Part shown: positions 23,673 to 34,884 of the stretch, in pieces
How positions within the stretch are numbered: position 1 is the first letter of the stretch
How the letters are laid out: the number at the start of each line of letters is the position of its first letter
Assembly (NCBI GenBank): GCA_030248195.1
Contig: JASAND010016527.1
Location: forward strand, 62,001 to 126,000
Direction of reading: 5' to 3'
From: Trissonchulus latispiculum
Taxonomy: Eukaryota; Nematoda; Enoplea; Enoplida; Ironidae
DNA length: 64,000 bases
Position numbers and translations under genes: made by a program
Notes under the pieces: model-generated
Told to the model about the DNA's origin: nothing
The model's input: the letters and a program-made list of their open reading frames with translations, nothing else
The model's database searches: none

Positions 23673-25606
23673 TATACATAGGTTACATCATAGGAATCGT
23701 TGCTATTACAGAACAACACTTAGTCAAGACTACATGAATTTATTTTAATCTTTCAATTCTCAAACGCAAAATGTATCCGTTAACTTGCACAAAAACAATT
23801 TCTAAGATTTCCAGATGTCGTGCTTTTTTAACATTTACTATCTTAATGTCTCTTTGCTATTTTCTGGAACTCGGGAACTGCCCTGTTGAATGAATATATC
23901 ACAATAGTTTGACCGATTGTTTAGTAATTAAGATATGTCTACAGCATACGATAAATAGTAACAAACCACAGTGGTAATAAGCTTGTACAAAGAATCATAG
24001 CAAATGTGCTGGTAAAATAGAACTGGGTAACAGCAGCAAACTAGCATAATAGTATGTATGCCAATGCATACTCTTCGTTCATAATGCATATAGGATTGAC
24101 TTTCTATCAGCAGAGCTGATCATTTGTATGGCATGAGTTTAAGTAATTCAGTTTCTTCTTCTTTCCATAATAAAATCGATGAATATAGCTAGAGCTGACA
24201 AATAACAGCAAATCTGAAGTTATCAACATGATTATGGCATTAAATTATTGTCAGAGATGACAGCCTGGTACTGAAATGACAATTGATTGACGTACAGACT
24301 GAAAAATTCGAGTCGATGGTGTGTGGTGTTCTAGGTCCTGTGAATAAAGACGTTTTATCCAGAAATTTAAACCACAAATCAAGCTAGGACTCAAGAGTTA
24401 ACGAAAATAGAGGCAACTTCAAAATAGCAAAATTAGTCACAAGAATGGCAAAGACTGGAGACCACTGCACTGGAATACCTTTCGTCAAGGCTAACTAGCT
24501 GCTGTTGCATTGTGTGAGACTTACTGATTGATGGATGACTGACTTCTCAGCTACATAAATATAGGTAACGGTAATTTATATTTTTATCTTTTGCAAAACA
24601 TCGGTTTCAAGCTTAGTTCGACTAACCGAAATACTTCGGCTAAATACAAAATGTACTGACTCCTTCTAATATTCTAGACTATTTATGTGCGAATGTACAT
24701 GCCATTGGCTATTATATTAAACTGTTAAAAGAAATTATTATGTTAAACCTGAAGTTTACAAACGAAACAGGTGTTCAACTTCAACATGCTAGAATCCTTA
24801 CCTGGCGGAATCGTAGAACTCGACCAGCATATTTACGAAAAGACAGCCAGTGTGTTGTTCAGAAAACAATTTTTTGTTACAAATTGTTTAAGACTTCTAC
24901 TGCGAAACTGTATTGGATCTGTAGAGTTTGTGTCGTGTGCAAGCAAATCTTCAAATTACCGAATTGATGATTTCATGTTGAATGTGATGTTTGACCATGT
25001 TATACTTTTATTTGAGTTAACGTATATGCCAATGCAGAATCGGAAGATGGCAGTTTCGCCCTCGGGTTGACTTTCAGATCAGTGGATTGGATACTCTCAA
25101 AGGAAGAGCAAAGTGCATGTTACAGTACATATGTATGCAGAGTATGCTAACACTATACATACAACCACAGAATGCGTAGAATGAATTCTATTAAACCTAC
25201 AGCAGCGCCAAGCCAGCTGTTGGCTGATACATTGGATGGTCCTGAGTAGTACCAGGATTCCATTCCTCCAGCGGTCAATGTCAGCATGAATACGGCAATC
25301 GCTACCAAAGAATCCTAAATCTATTTGAAGCATATAATTGGGTGAGCTTAGTAAAATAGAGATTACGATTTTGGCTCGGTTCGGCCCGGCTCGACACGCG
25401 AGCCGATTGTAGTTTGCTTCGAACATAGTCGAGCCAAGGAATTGAATCTCTGAGCGCGAAGTCTCATGAAGTAAACTGAAGTGAAGTGGAAGCGAGTCGA
25501 GCCGCCCGTACTGAAGAATTCCAATTAAAATGAATTTTGCAGTCATACTTCAGAACTTGTATAAAGATACGTGGTGTGGGAACGTAATGAAGATATACAT
25601 GTTATG
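23673..25606. other. Intergenic, no confident gene
   Basis: Mostly AT-rich. A 99-codon plus-strand frame at 24771-25070 (LESLPGGIVELDQHIYEK...) follows an AG and could be an exon, but nothing is recognised. A GC-rich patch at 25370-25510 (GGCTCGG, CGAGCCG words) resembles a hAT remnant. Confidence 0.3.
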
Positions 25607-25618
25607 CCGAATATTCAT

Positions 25619-25962
25619 TTTTTTTAGTTCGCCTCACTCCAGTTAGCTCACGCCGGTTAGGAGTGGTGTCAGTACTGCACGAATTTGATTTTTAACTGGG
25701 GAGGGGAACTGACACCGACTAATTGCCTTCGCAATTAACCGAGGCGTTTGACAAGGCCGGCGATGTGCCTATTGCTGCTTATGCAATAAGACCACCGCGG
25801 CAGCTCCACCCTAAGGCGGCCACCCCTTGGAATCTCGGTAAATTGCCAGCGGGGGGATAGCAGAAATTGGATGCTAGAACTTATTTTTTCCAAGCTCTAG
25901 ACTTGACATGATCCTCCACTTTATAGCGCAGCAGTACGAAACCACTGCGCTAACGGAGGTTC
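25619..25962 (-). mobile_element. tRNA-derived SINE with 12-bp target duplication
   Basis: A 344-bp element on the minus strand. On that strand it begins GGAACCTCCGTTAGCGCAGTGG, which has an A-box-like TTAGCGCAGTGG, and it ends in a short poly-A. The duplication CCGAATATTCAT occurs perfectly at 25607-25618 and 25963-25974, typical of LINE-driven retrotransposition. The body holds GCCGCCTTAGGGTGGAGCTGC. A B box is not convincing. A second copy lies at 21810-22085. Confidence 0.82.
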
Positions 25963-25992
25963 CCGAATATTCATAATTGCCTTTTATATATG

Positions 25993-26090
25993 TTACGTGC
26001 AAATTGTGTTCTCGTGCAAATTGCAATTTGCACGGGTGATTTTCGTGCAAATTGCAGTTTGCATGGAAAGTACCGTGCAAATTGCAAAAT
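25993..26090. repeat. GTGCAAATTGCA short repeat cluster
   Basis: At least four copies of CGTGCAAATTG with mirrored CAATTTGCAC/CAGTTTGCAT between them, just downstream of the SINE insertion. The word resembles octamer-type POU sites, but that is inference. Confidence 0.6.
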
Positions 26091-26255
26091 TATATCTCAG
26101 GTTACACCTTAAAAGTCTTAATAGACAGAGTACAATGCCTTTAGTGTTTGTCCAATTTCAAATTAACGGTGGGTGGGGTGAGTACAACGAGCGGATCAAG
26201 TAAACAATCTCCCCCCTAGCCTCAATTGGGGGGGGAGATAGTTTACTTGATGTTA

Positions 26256-27488
26256 ACTTTAGCAAAACTTTAGCAAAACTACGGGGCTATGGTATCTCCG
26301 GAAAGTTATTGCGGTGGATTCAAAAGTATTTGAGTGGTCGAAAGCAGTTTTTGCAAATTGAAAATACTAGATCTGCAATTAAATCTGTAACTTCAGGGGT
26401 TCCTCAAGGCAGTATTTTAGGTCCCCACTTTTTCATCATATTTATGAATGACATAGAAGATTGTTTAGCACACATGCAAGCGAAGATTTTTGCAGATGAT
26501 ACAAAATTTTATTTAACATATACAAATGTTTTTGGTCCTTTGAGCGTCCAGTCGGATATTGATATTGCATCATGGGCTAATGCAAATGACCTAAAAATAG
26601 CTTTTGAAAAATGTAATTTGCTCCACTTGGGCCATAAAAATGTTAAATGGCAGTACCATTTTTCAGGTCAAGTGGTAAACTCAGTTGGTGAAACTAAGGA
26701 TCTGGGGGTACCTGTTTCTGCAAATTTAAAGTTTTCTGAACATGTAAATAAAATTGCGAAAAGTGGTTTTCAATTAGTAAATCTAATCTATAGAAATTTT
26801 CGTTCTCGAGCGGTAGATTTGTTGGTAAGATTGTATTTGGTGTATGTGAGATCTAAACTGGAGTATGCCAGTGAAATCTGGAGCCCTTTCCTGCAAAAAG
26901 ATATAGAAATGTTGGAAAGAGTTCAAAGACTGTTCACTAGACGACTACCAGGTTTCTCAAATATTTCCTACCCTGAGCGACTTGAAAAACTTCAACTTCC
27001 AACTTTAGAAACCAGACGAATACGCAAAGATCTGATTATGGCGTTTAAAATAATTAAGGGAACAATAAGTTTAGATCCGAATGAATTTTTTACTTATAAT
27101 AATGAAAACGCAACGAGAGGACACAGTTATAAATTGAGGCCAAGTCACGTTAATTTAGAAATTCGGAAACACTTGTTTAGTGAGAGAATAGTCAAATATT
27201 GGAACAGTCTACCAGAAGAAATTGTTGCTAGTTCGTCTATTTCGCTGTTCAAGAACCGTATCACAAATCTAAACTTTAGTACTGGTCCTGGTGGCCGGGC
27301 AATAGTAGTCGCAAATAGGCCCAGCCCGGTCACCGTTGGCCAAAACTTGAGAAATGTGGTAAATTTGTGTTATATTTGGTAAACTATATGTTCTTGTACG
27401 AACTTTATTAGAAATGCAATAATTTTTTGCAACATATACGTATTGCTTTTTTGGCTGGCAATAAATCGCATCATCATCATCAAAAAAA
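26256..27488 (+). mobile_element. Truncated non-LTR retrotransposon (3' end)
   Basis: Contains the C-terminal part of a reverse transcriptase and a 3' tail with AATAAA followed by (ATC)n and eight A. The 5' part, including any endonuclease, is missing; just upstream of the long frame, residual codons (NFSK, KLRGYGISGK) show an internal loss in the palm. It is inserted within the fold-back element. Confidence 0.8.
26309..27382 (+). pseudogene. Reverse transcriptase, C-terminal part
   Basis: 357-codon frame (no true ATG at its start; the first codon is TTG and the frame opens further upstream). Motifs: SGVPQGSILGP at residues 29-39 (RT domain 4), the catalytic FADD at 61-64, KDLGV around residue 130 and, further on, the LEYASEIWSP and ERVQRLFTRR segments that are characteristic of the thumb/C-terminal region of Jockey/CR1-group LINE polymerases. 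The enzyme would copy LINE RNA at a nicked target. The N-terminal fingers with the first catalytic aspartate region are deleted, so this copy is not expected to be active. Confidence 0.85.
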
Positions 27489-28001
27489 AGCTTAACCAAT
27501 TTAGCTCAAATTTTGTGTGGATGCATTCCAACACATGTCTGATTGATTGGTAATAAAATTTTAAAATTTTAAAAAATTTAAATTTTTAAGTTTTTTAAGG
27601 GGGGACCAAGGGGAATCAAAAAATATTTTGTCGTCAATTTTGCTGAAATATTGTATATAGGGGTTTTCGGGGTCGTAGAACACGAATCTGACGTCCGTTT
27701 TTCGATTCAGCTTTTCGTTAGTTCAGTACAAGCTTACATCTTAAGCTTACTACTTTAGCTTATACTGAGCTAACGGAAAGCTGAATCGAAAAACGGACTT
27801 CAGATTTGTGTTCTACGACCCTAAAAACCCCTATATACAATGTTTCAGCAAAATTGACGAAAAAACATTTTTTGATTCCCCTTGGTCCCCCCTTAAAAAC
27901 TTAAAAATTAAAATTTTTTAAAATTTTAAAATTTTATTACCAATCAAGCAGACATGTGTTGGAATGCATCCACACAAAATTTGAGCTAAATTGGTTAAGC
28001 T
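27489..28001. repeat. Fold-back arms of the hAT-like element
   Basis: 27489-27728 is the complement of 27765-28001: GCTTAACCAATTTAGCTC at the outside, GGGGACCAAGGGG and CGGGGTCGTAGAAC further in, and a short loop near 27745. Related words occur around 56490-56570. Confidence 0.85.
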
Positions 28002-28104
28002 CTGAAAGATTTATAGCGTTGGGGGGGGGGAGATAGTTTACTTGAGAATTTGGGGGGGAGATTGTTTACTTGATCCCAACGAGCTCATGAAAATGAGTCC
28101 CTAC

Positions 28105-28285
28105 GAATGTGTAATATGTAATAGGCAACAAAATTGCCGATTAGACATAATATATAGGCAAAGTGTTTTGCCGATTATTCATAATATGCAATCTTACTTG
28201 TCTATTATACATAATAGGAAGAAACTTTGCCGATTTTATATAATAGGCAACGACGTCTTGCCGAATATTCAAAATGAAGTTTACA
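28105..28285. repeat. Left inverted repeat of a 5-kb unit
   Basis: Matches the complement of about 32975-33128: ATAGGCAACAAAATTGCCGATT, TTTTATATAATAGGCA and TTGCCGAATAT words in the same order. It itself contains several ATTGCCGATT/ATAATAGGCA alternations. Confidence 0.7.
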
Positions 28286-28337
28286 TTAAATTTTCCAGCG
28301 CTGATTTTAATTTGATACAAAAGCTAAATGAAACTAA

Positions 28338-28800
28338 CCGTAAATAAGAGCAATTGTTAACAGGTTTTTAAGAGTGCTGACAAAAGAACGGAATATAAAA
28401 TTAAAGATGAAATAACTAATTTAATTGTGAACTTTAACAGTTAATTTAACAATTGAGCGAGTTATATCTAAAAACTCTGTGCGATCGAAGACAGCTATAG
28501 CGCTACGCTTTCTCCACCAGATATATATTTTTTGAATATGCCAGAAATCGCATCCTACTTGGAACATAAAATTTTATTTGTGGAAGCCTGGCTGGACTAT
28601 GGACAATAGCGGTTTACGTTATGTGCAGAGTGCTCGAGACATTTTGATTTCTTAATTTTTGACAACTAAAAACCTCAGTGTTTAAGATTTTAAGAGTCTA
28701 ACATTCTAATATTTTATTTAACTTGTCCTAACTTGATTTCATATTCCGTTCTTTTTTCAGCACTCTTAAAACATGTTAATAATTGCACTTTTAATTACGG
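28338..28800. mobile_element. Inverted-repeat MITE, CCGTAAATAAG ends
   Basis: About 463 bp. Terminal repeats of about 65 bp: CCGTAAATAAGAGCAATTG...AAGAGTGCTGAC...AACGGAATAT on the left and their complement on the right ending TTAATTACGG. No clear duplication. It lies just inside the left arm of the 5-kb unit. Confidence 0.7.
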
Positions 28801-29922
28801 ATTAATTGCATATGTAATGAAAGTAGTTTAATTTAGAGGCGATTTTGCTCAAACTGGTTGAGAGCCTTTTTCCTAGATTTTAACTTCCACTACACAGATT
28901 GACGCGCAGGATACGAGATCACTGTGTGAAGTTAGCACACACATCTAAATTATAGACTTACGTGAAAATTATTCAACTTGACAAACGCTCAGCGTTTTTT
29001 TGACTTTTATCTGAATTTTCTGGTACTTTAGCTAATACACCAAATTAGTTCACGCTTGAACGATCAGTTGAGTTTAGGTAGAGTTGCGAAGTGGTCGGGG
29101 AATTTGTGTGGGTTCGATTCAGTTTTTGGGGTTTCGCTTGTTTAACGACTAGTCGTGAGTTTCGAATTGTTTTGTAAGTTCACTGGCGCTACATATCTAT
29201 TGTGCTTTATATTTGAAAGTAATGTGAAAATATCTGCATTATTATTTCGATTTTGTAATTTGTGAGTCTTGCCAGCTCAGTCGTGACTTTGGCAGTAAAA
29301 AAGGCAAAAATTGTATTATTTTATAAGATTTTTTGATTTTTTTGTATTTTTGGGTAGATTTTAAGCGAAATTCTGTTTTGTGAGCGCGTAACCACTACTT
29401 TTCGAACAGACGCATATTGTGTTGGTCTTGTTCTCGTGGAAAAATGCATTTTTAGACGGTTTTTTGACGAAATTTTGACATTTGGAAACATGCGTACTTT
29501 GGAAAACTGGTGGTTTTGGTCAATTTTAAGCAAACAGGAGATCGTACGTGCGCTAAATATGCTGCTTTCGTGCAATTATGCCCATTTTGGGAAAGAAACG
29601 TGCTTCCTCCCCAGTTATTTCGTCGACAATTTTCACTTTTTTCTGTTTTCGAGCTAATTTTGCTATTTTTGGGCGCAGTTGCGATTTTTTTCTTCTAAAA
29701 CTCAGTATTTTTGTCAGCTTGGCGTTGGTATATAGCGCCACGCGTACTAAACATACGTACACAACTGTGAACAGTTTCGGGTTTTTTGTAGGCGTGCCCC
29801 CCTTTCCAAAGTTGTCGTTTTCGAACTATTTTTTTGGAATAGCTTGTGTTTTTCTCAATAATATGCCACTGAAATTTTGCAATGCGCAGATCTAGAGTCA
29901 TTTTTTGGCAAAAAATTTTCAC
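28801..29922. other. T-rich leader of the 5-kb unit
   Basis: From about 28980 the plus strand becomes strongly T-rich with frequent TCGAAA/TTTTCG words, unlike its surroundings. Several short overlapping frames occur (29436-29895) without a recognisable domain. Confidence 0.4.
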
Positions 29923-30141
29923 ATGAGTCAGTTCCGTCGATGTTTTTTCTGCCACCAAGTTGGCCATTTAATGGCTACGTGTCCCGTACGTACGTATAAT
30001 TTTCGATCCCGATTTTCTTTTCATGCCCATCCGCGCAATATTTTGAGAAGTTCACGCTATGATAATTTTGCGTTTTCACCGAGAACTACGAATTTTTTGT
30101 CCAATTTTTCGATTTCGCCGACATACGTACGTAGTTCCTGA
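29923..30141 (+). CDS. Zinc-knuckle (CCHC) ORF
   Basis: 72 codons from an ATG. Residues 7-20 read CFFCHQVGHLMATC, a perfect CX2CX4HX4C zinc knuckle, followed by a basic, Arg/Ser-rich tail. CCHC knuckles of this form are typical of retroelement Gag nucleocapsid proteins and some RNA-binding proteins. The frame closes at 30141 and a second long frame opens at 30260 in a different phase, so the two may be one broken protein or two proteins. No reverse transcriptase is visible nearby. Nucleic-acid binding is likely; the element type is not known. Confidence 0.5.
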   Translation: MSQFRRCFFCHQVGHLMATCPVRTYNFRSRFSFHAHPRNILRSSRYDNFAFSPRTTNFLSNFSISPTYVRSS

Positions 30142-30259
30142 AATGGTTTTTCTCCCCCAAGTTTGCTTAGTATATACGTTCCCCCACCCATCAGATGTTT
30201 TTCGTGTGGTTTTTTCTGTTTTCCAAACACGAATTCAGGCCATTTGAGAAGCATAAATT

Positions 30260-31261
30260 ATGGAATTCGCTATAGTGACAATTTCGCCCCCCCCCCTTGC
30301 AGATCTCCAATTTCAAACTTTTTCTGGTCGAAATTCAAGTTCTGCGTACAGAAACGAAATCAATGTTATTTCTAGTTGTGGCCTTGGAAACTACAACAGA
30401 AACAACCATTCTTTTCGTCCTAACCCTCAGACTTCTTTTTCTAGGTCGAAAAATCCTTCGAAAAATGGTCATTTTCGAACCTTTGATGTGTGTCCAGATT
30501 TTTCGGGCGAAAAATGTTTTACGATATGGCAGAACCAAACAAAGTTTATGACTAGGAGTAGCCCTATGAACTGCTACTATAACCGATATTCGTTTCCTAG
30601 ATTTGTTTCTCCAAGATTTTTTACAGGCCAAAACGTTTTTCATTGTGGCCATAGTGTCATTTGGCCCAAATCTCAAAATATTTCTGGTCGATTTGCAAAA
30701 TTGGGCCCTCAGAGTCAAATGAACAGTAGTTTTAGGCCAAGCGTGATGCGCTGGAACAAAATTTCACGTTCTTATCCCTCGAATTTTGCTCCTTGTGGTC
30801 GAAATTTTGGAAAATATACGTTTTTGTCCCCCCAAAACAGGTCATACCACTCCAAACGTAAATCCACTTGTTTGAACGGGTTTTCTTCGAATAAATTTGA
30901 TAAGGCCTACGATACTTCGAAACAGGCAGATAGTCTGGGCAGAAAATGCCAAGACCATAATTTTTCGTTTCCAAAGTCTCTGGTTTCGACTATTTCAAAT
31001 TCGACGTTATGTTCACTGGAGTCTGCTCAGTTGGACAAGAGTTATGAAGCTACTTCTTCAGGATATAATGATCTCAATGATGGCATATCTCGTACTGTGA
31101 AAGAGTTGGAACACTATGACCCCTGCATGGATTTTATTTTAATGTATATTGGCCCTTCCATTGATGATGGACCCTTGGATTCTGTATTACGTGATCAGCC
31201 TACATTTGGAAAGCCTGAACTGAGTGGAAGTCCCAAAGAACTCTTAATTAAACTGCCATAA
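30260..31261 (+). CDS. Unrecognised 333-aa protein
   Basis: The second-longest open frame of the window, from ATG to TAA. The protein is rich in Ser, Asn, Phe and Arg; the first two thirds are basic and low in acidic residues (NRNNHSFRPNPQTSFSRSK), and the C-terminal ~70 residues are acidic and more ordered (ELEHYDPCMDFILMYIGP). There is no signal peptide or membrane segment. It begins 119 bp after the CCHC frame ends and shares its T-rich composition, so it belongs to the same unit. Possibly a Gag-like structural protein, but I cannot place it in a family. Confidence 0.4.
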   Translation: MEFAIVTISPPPLADLQFQTFSGRNSSSAYRNEINVISSCGLGNYNRNNHSFRPNPQTSFSRSKNPSKNGHFRTFDVCPDFSGEKCFTIWQNQTKFMTRSSPMNCYYNRYSFPRFVSPRFFTGQNVFHCGHSVIWPKSQNISGRFAKLGPQSQMNSSFRPSVMRWNKISRSYPSNFAPCGRNFGKYTFLSPQNRSYHSKRKSTCLNGFSSNKFDKAYDTSKQADSLGRKCQDHNFSFPKSLVSTISNSTLCSLESAQLDKSYEATSSGYNDLNDGISRTVKELEHYDPCMDFILMYIGPSIDDGPLDSVLRDQPTFGKPELSGSPKELLIKLP

Positions 31262-32974
31262 TATTTTGCCTTTTGAATTTTTTAGCCCTATTTTGCTTGT
31301 CTTTAATTTTTGTGCTTTATATTTTGTCTGTAGTTAGATCTTTTCTCTTTTCTGTCTGTCTTTCTGTGTTTGGTTTTGATTTGGTATATAATTTGGAATT
31401 ATTTTTTGGTTTTGTCAGGAAATACGTGTTGTTTTTGTGTTTATTACTCGTAGGCACTCGTATTTTTTGCCAGGGGATGAATAGGTAAATTGATATTTGT
31501 AGTAGTTGTATTTGCATTTTGAAAATAGGAATACATTTTGAGCAGAAACTGGATTTTTGGATTTAAGCTGAATTTGGACTTTAAGAATAATGGTTAAGGT
31601 TTGTATTTTTGAAAATAGCTGAAAATAAACATCAATTGAACAAAACAATGACATTGCAAAAAGTCTCGCCTATTTTAGCACTGCGGAAGGGTGAAATAAA
31701 TAGAAAAGTCGGGGTACGCTCTGTAGGAAAGCTATCTCCGCTTCTTGAGCCCAACGGAAAGGGTGTGCGATCCCTTTCCTACCGAGTTCCCTGTAAATTG
31801 AGAAATAAGTTGGGGAAAATCATAAGTTTAGTTGGTCGGCCGCCTTCAGGCATAATGGCCTTTGACCGAAACCTCCCAAGCCCTCTTGTGGGCGAAAAAA
31901 TAAAATGTCTTTTAACCTAGCAGAGTGGGGAAGAGAAAAGAGATGCTAATGTCTCCCATCTCCAAATAACGGTGCAGAAACACATCACTTTTCTCCCCCA
32001 GACGAGAAGAAAGAAAAACTAAAAGTTGCGGCCCGTACTGGCCGACTACTCAAAGAGGACTGAATAAAATTGTGGCTTGCAAGCCTGGATCCGAAAAAAG
32101 GTGGAGTTTGGTTCCTGCAAGCCATTGGGAGGGTTTAGCAATCACTGAAAGTGATTAACTGGTTTATTGCAAGCACCGATGCTTATTGGACTACCGACTC
32201 GTGGCTTACGGCACCCACGTGAATTTGTCAGGGGGGTGTCGCTAATGAACTGATAAGCCTCCGGGGGATGGAGAGCTTACCTTCACCCGTGCAGACGAAA
32301 AAACCCAAGTCAGCAAATTTAGTTGACCTCTGGCTTGGGCAAAAATAAACAAAATGAACAAACACTGGAGAGCTGCAAGACTTTGCAGATAAGACAATTT
32401 AAGGGGTAGAGAATGCCCTTTTTAAGAAAAATCGAAAGAAGAAAGAATACGAAAAACAGAGGGTTTTGGGGTGGGAAAAGTACTTTCATTGTATTGTGTA
32501 ACTTGCGTGTGTAATTGCTTAATTAGAGAACAAACTTGCTTATTGCTGTTTGTGTAATTTGCAATTATTTTCTTGCTGTAGAATGAAGAAAATCCTAAGC
32601 CATCTAACTTTGTAATTTTCTGCCTTTTTAGTAAGAAGACTCGCATGATTATGTACTGTTTGCGTAACTATTTACTGTAACTGTAGATTTAGAAGAAAGG
32701 TTATATATAAATAATTCAGGAACTGTACGCTAATGGGCTGAAAATTATGCAGCTTATGTAGTCTTGCCTGGTTAAATGGGAGGTGGAACCGTGCGAGTGA
32801 GTGGTCAAATGTTGGAACCTGAGCACTAATGACAATGCACATAAAATAATAATTCTGGCGTTTAAATAATGCAGTCACAAATAATGACTTAGGCAATTCT
32901 AAAATACTTTTTTAATTTAATTTCATTACACATAGCTTGTGTATCAAATTAAAATTTGTACTACTAAATATAAT
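31262..32974. other. 3' part of the 5-kb unit, short ORF, no recognised gene
   Basis: Continues T-rich to about 31600, then becomes purine-rich. A 103-codon plus-strand frame (31609-31920) contains a basic segment (GKLSPLLEPNGKGVRSLSYRVP) without a recognised domain. Around 32030-32330 several GCAAGCC/GGCTTGC and CCCACGTG-type words could form hairpins, possibly a structured RNA region; not established. Confidence 0.35.
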
Positions 32975-33128
32975 GAAAATTTGTTTTGCATATTCGGCCA
33001 GACGCTGCTGCCTATTATATAAAATCGGCTAAATTTCTGCCTGTTACAATATATAATTGGTAGAACGCCTTCTCTATTATAATATATAATCGGCAATTTT
33101 GTGGCCTGTTATATATAATGGGCAACTA
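32975..33128. repeat. Right inverted repeat of the 5-kb unit
   Basis: Complement of 28105-28285, with some divergence. The outer border is not sharp and no target duplication was read. Confidence 0.7.
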
Positions 33129-33195
33129 TGAATATTAAGCATAACATACATAGACTGTGCACTGCCCCGAAATTTGAAGTGCCGAATTAAAGTAC

Positions 33196-33462
33196 CTAAC
33201 GTACAGCTTTGTGTTGTTTCCAGAATCGACAAATCCCGTTATATATCACCAGAATAAGCAGTAGAATAGCCATCAGTTCAGCGCCAAAAATAACGTATCG
33301 GCCAACTGAATACGGGAAATCACCATCATTCCACGATTCGATTCCGTATCGTTTGTTAACAATTTCCAAATAAAATGCCACATTATCTGTCCTGATTAGA
33401 TGTCGCCTCTCTCGTCCGCCAAATCCTGCCGCACTGCACAAAGTTCCCATGCTGACACATCC
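33196..33462 (-). CDS. Small two-TM membrane protein, exon 2 (last)
   Basis: Last exon, 88 codons plus stop. Starts GCVSMGTLCSAAGFGG (second half of a membrane segment), then an extracytoplasmic-type loop of about 40 residues with Asn and acidic residues, a second membrane segment (YVIFGAELMAILLLILVIYNGI), and a short basic tail (FWKQHKAVR). Joined in phase 0 to the exon at 34885-34962 it completes the first membrane segment. The acceptor (TTTGAG) has a weak pyrimidine tract. The exon at 41725-42000 has the same design: 16 residues to a C-S-x-x-GFGG motif, a loop and a C-terminal membrane segment ending in basic residues. Family not recognised. Confidence 0.5.
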   Translation of the reverse strand, partial: GCVSMGTLCSAAGFGGRERRHLIRTDNVAFYLEIVNKRYGIESWNDGDFPYSVGRYVIFGAELMAILLLILVIYNGICRFWKQHKAVR

Positions 33463-34884
33463 CTCAAACAATAGCCGTTATGATGTATATTGTTTCAAAA
33501 CTTAAATTAAAATTTAAACACAAATATCAAAATTTATAATAAGAGTCTGAAAACAGGCTTACTGTGAAAGATGATAATACTTCAATGTCTGGACTTGAAC
33601 AGTGAATGTTTACCATTCACTTGCTAAACTCTTAAGAACGTGGTGATGCTTAGAACTAAAAGATTGAAACTGAAACTGAAACTAGGTTTCAGGTTGTACA
33701 GGTTTTGTTTCAGTTTCAGTCACTGAAACTGAAACTTAAACTGAAAGTATTTTGGGAGGAGACCTGAAACTGAAACTAGTTTGAGCAAAAATCTGAAACT
33801 CGGACTGAAACTAGAATCAGTCTGTCCTCAAAACATGAATATTTGAAGGTATAAGCAGCTTTATCGATAATATTTTACAGTGAGAGCCAAAATAATCATA
33901 AATTTTTATTCCTGCTGGAGCAGGAATGAATAAAACGGATTCTTTGTATCTTTAGCGTGTAATTTCTCTATTTTAGTACATCGATGATCTTCAACACAGG
34001 CCTAGTATAAGGGGCACATTTTTGCTGGTTAATTATGCAAATTAGACTAGAAGATATATAAGCGATAGATATGGAAGTTTCTTCGCAGTTCTCAACTGTC
34101 AGCAATCCAAACGATTGCATATGTTTGGCGCTAAGGCTCTTTGAAGATAAGGCATTGAGCTCGTCTTTAAAGTTTCCATCAGGCCGTAAGAAAGAAAGCA
34201 CCAGATTGTAGAAGCTTGAGTCAACTCTTCTCAACGAATTTAGACCAGAAGTTGAGATCACGTCTAGTTACGTTTCCCATTGAGTGAATATGTAGTTTAG
34301 TTTCATAAAACAGTACTAGAAAAATGTGACTCCTCCATGCTTAAGTGAAAACAATTAGTCACTGCATCACAAACTTAAAACGTCAAGTTTAAAAAGATTA
34401 ATGCGGATAAACCATTTCTCAGAAGCATAGTTTGACAAAAGTCCATTTCATTGGAAATTTCATGAGAACAGACTTATAATTTAATACGAGAGCTTGCTTA
34501 TCCTTGTTGCCACCCATCAAGTTAACTGCTAAGCTAACTGACGGAAGTTGTGCTCGAATTTACATTTATGCAGAATAACAAAATGCGTATTGCATCGGAG
34601 ACGATTGTTCTTAAATTTTTAAAGAAATTGTTACAGATAGACTACGGAATATTGTTGATTTATATCATTTCTGAAGGGTGCGCCGGTAGCGCACTAAGTA
34701 TTATATTTTGCTTTCACTATTGTTTTGGGTGTACAATTGAGCCCTTAGTGCATTGCATTTATCATTAGGTATGTACTCTTGATAAGACTAGTACAAGAAA
34801 CTGAGAACGCAGAGTATATGATATGTATAATCGTATGAGTTATACTTTTGAATATATAGTTGTATCATAAAAGATTTTCCTTAC
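33463..34884 (-). other. Intron of the two-TM protein gene
   Basis: Between the two proposed exons. It holds a GAAACT repeat block (33656-33825). A 97-codon minus frame (33968-34261) could be an additional or skipped exon, but its sequence near 33985-34030 is repeated at 36360-36410, so it may be repeat-derived. Confidence 0.35.
33656..33825. repeat. CTGAAA/GAAACT hexamer repeat block 1
   Basis: Repeated ACTGAAACTGAAACT words in both orientations, with a small central fold-back (GTTTCAG...CTGAAAC). Similar blocks occur at 36685-36770 and 60010-60305. Confidence 0.8.

Larger units (their letters stand above)
26193..28076. mobile_element. hAT-like fold-back element carrying a LINE
   Basis: Ends GGATCAAGTAAAC and GTTTACTTGATCC with a perfect 8-bp duplication CAACGAGC at 26185-26192 and 28077-28084. 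Next to the ends are G/C runs and a second internal GTTTACTTGA. The right half is a fold-back with arms 27489-27728 and 27765-28001. A LINE fragment sits between the left end and the left fold-back arm. Confidence 0.85.

Noticed and set aside
29436..29895. Overlapping frames in the T-rich leader as a gag N-terminus
   Set aside because: They are short, in different phases and without motif support; only the CCHC segment is convincing.
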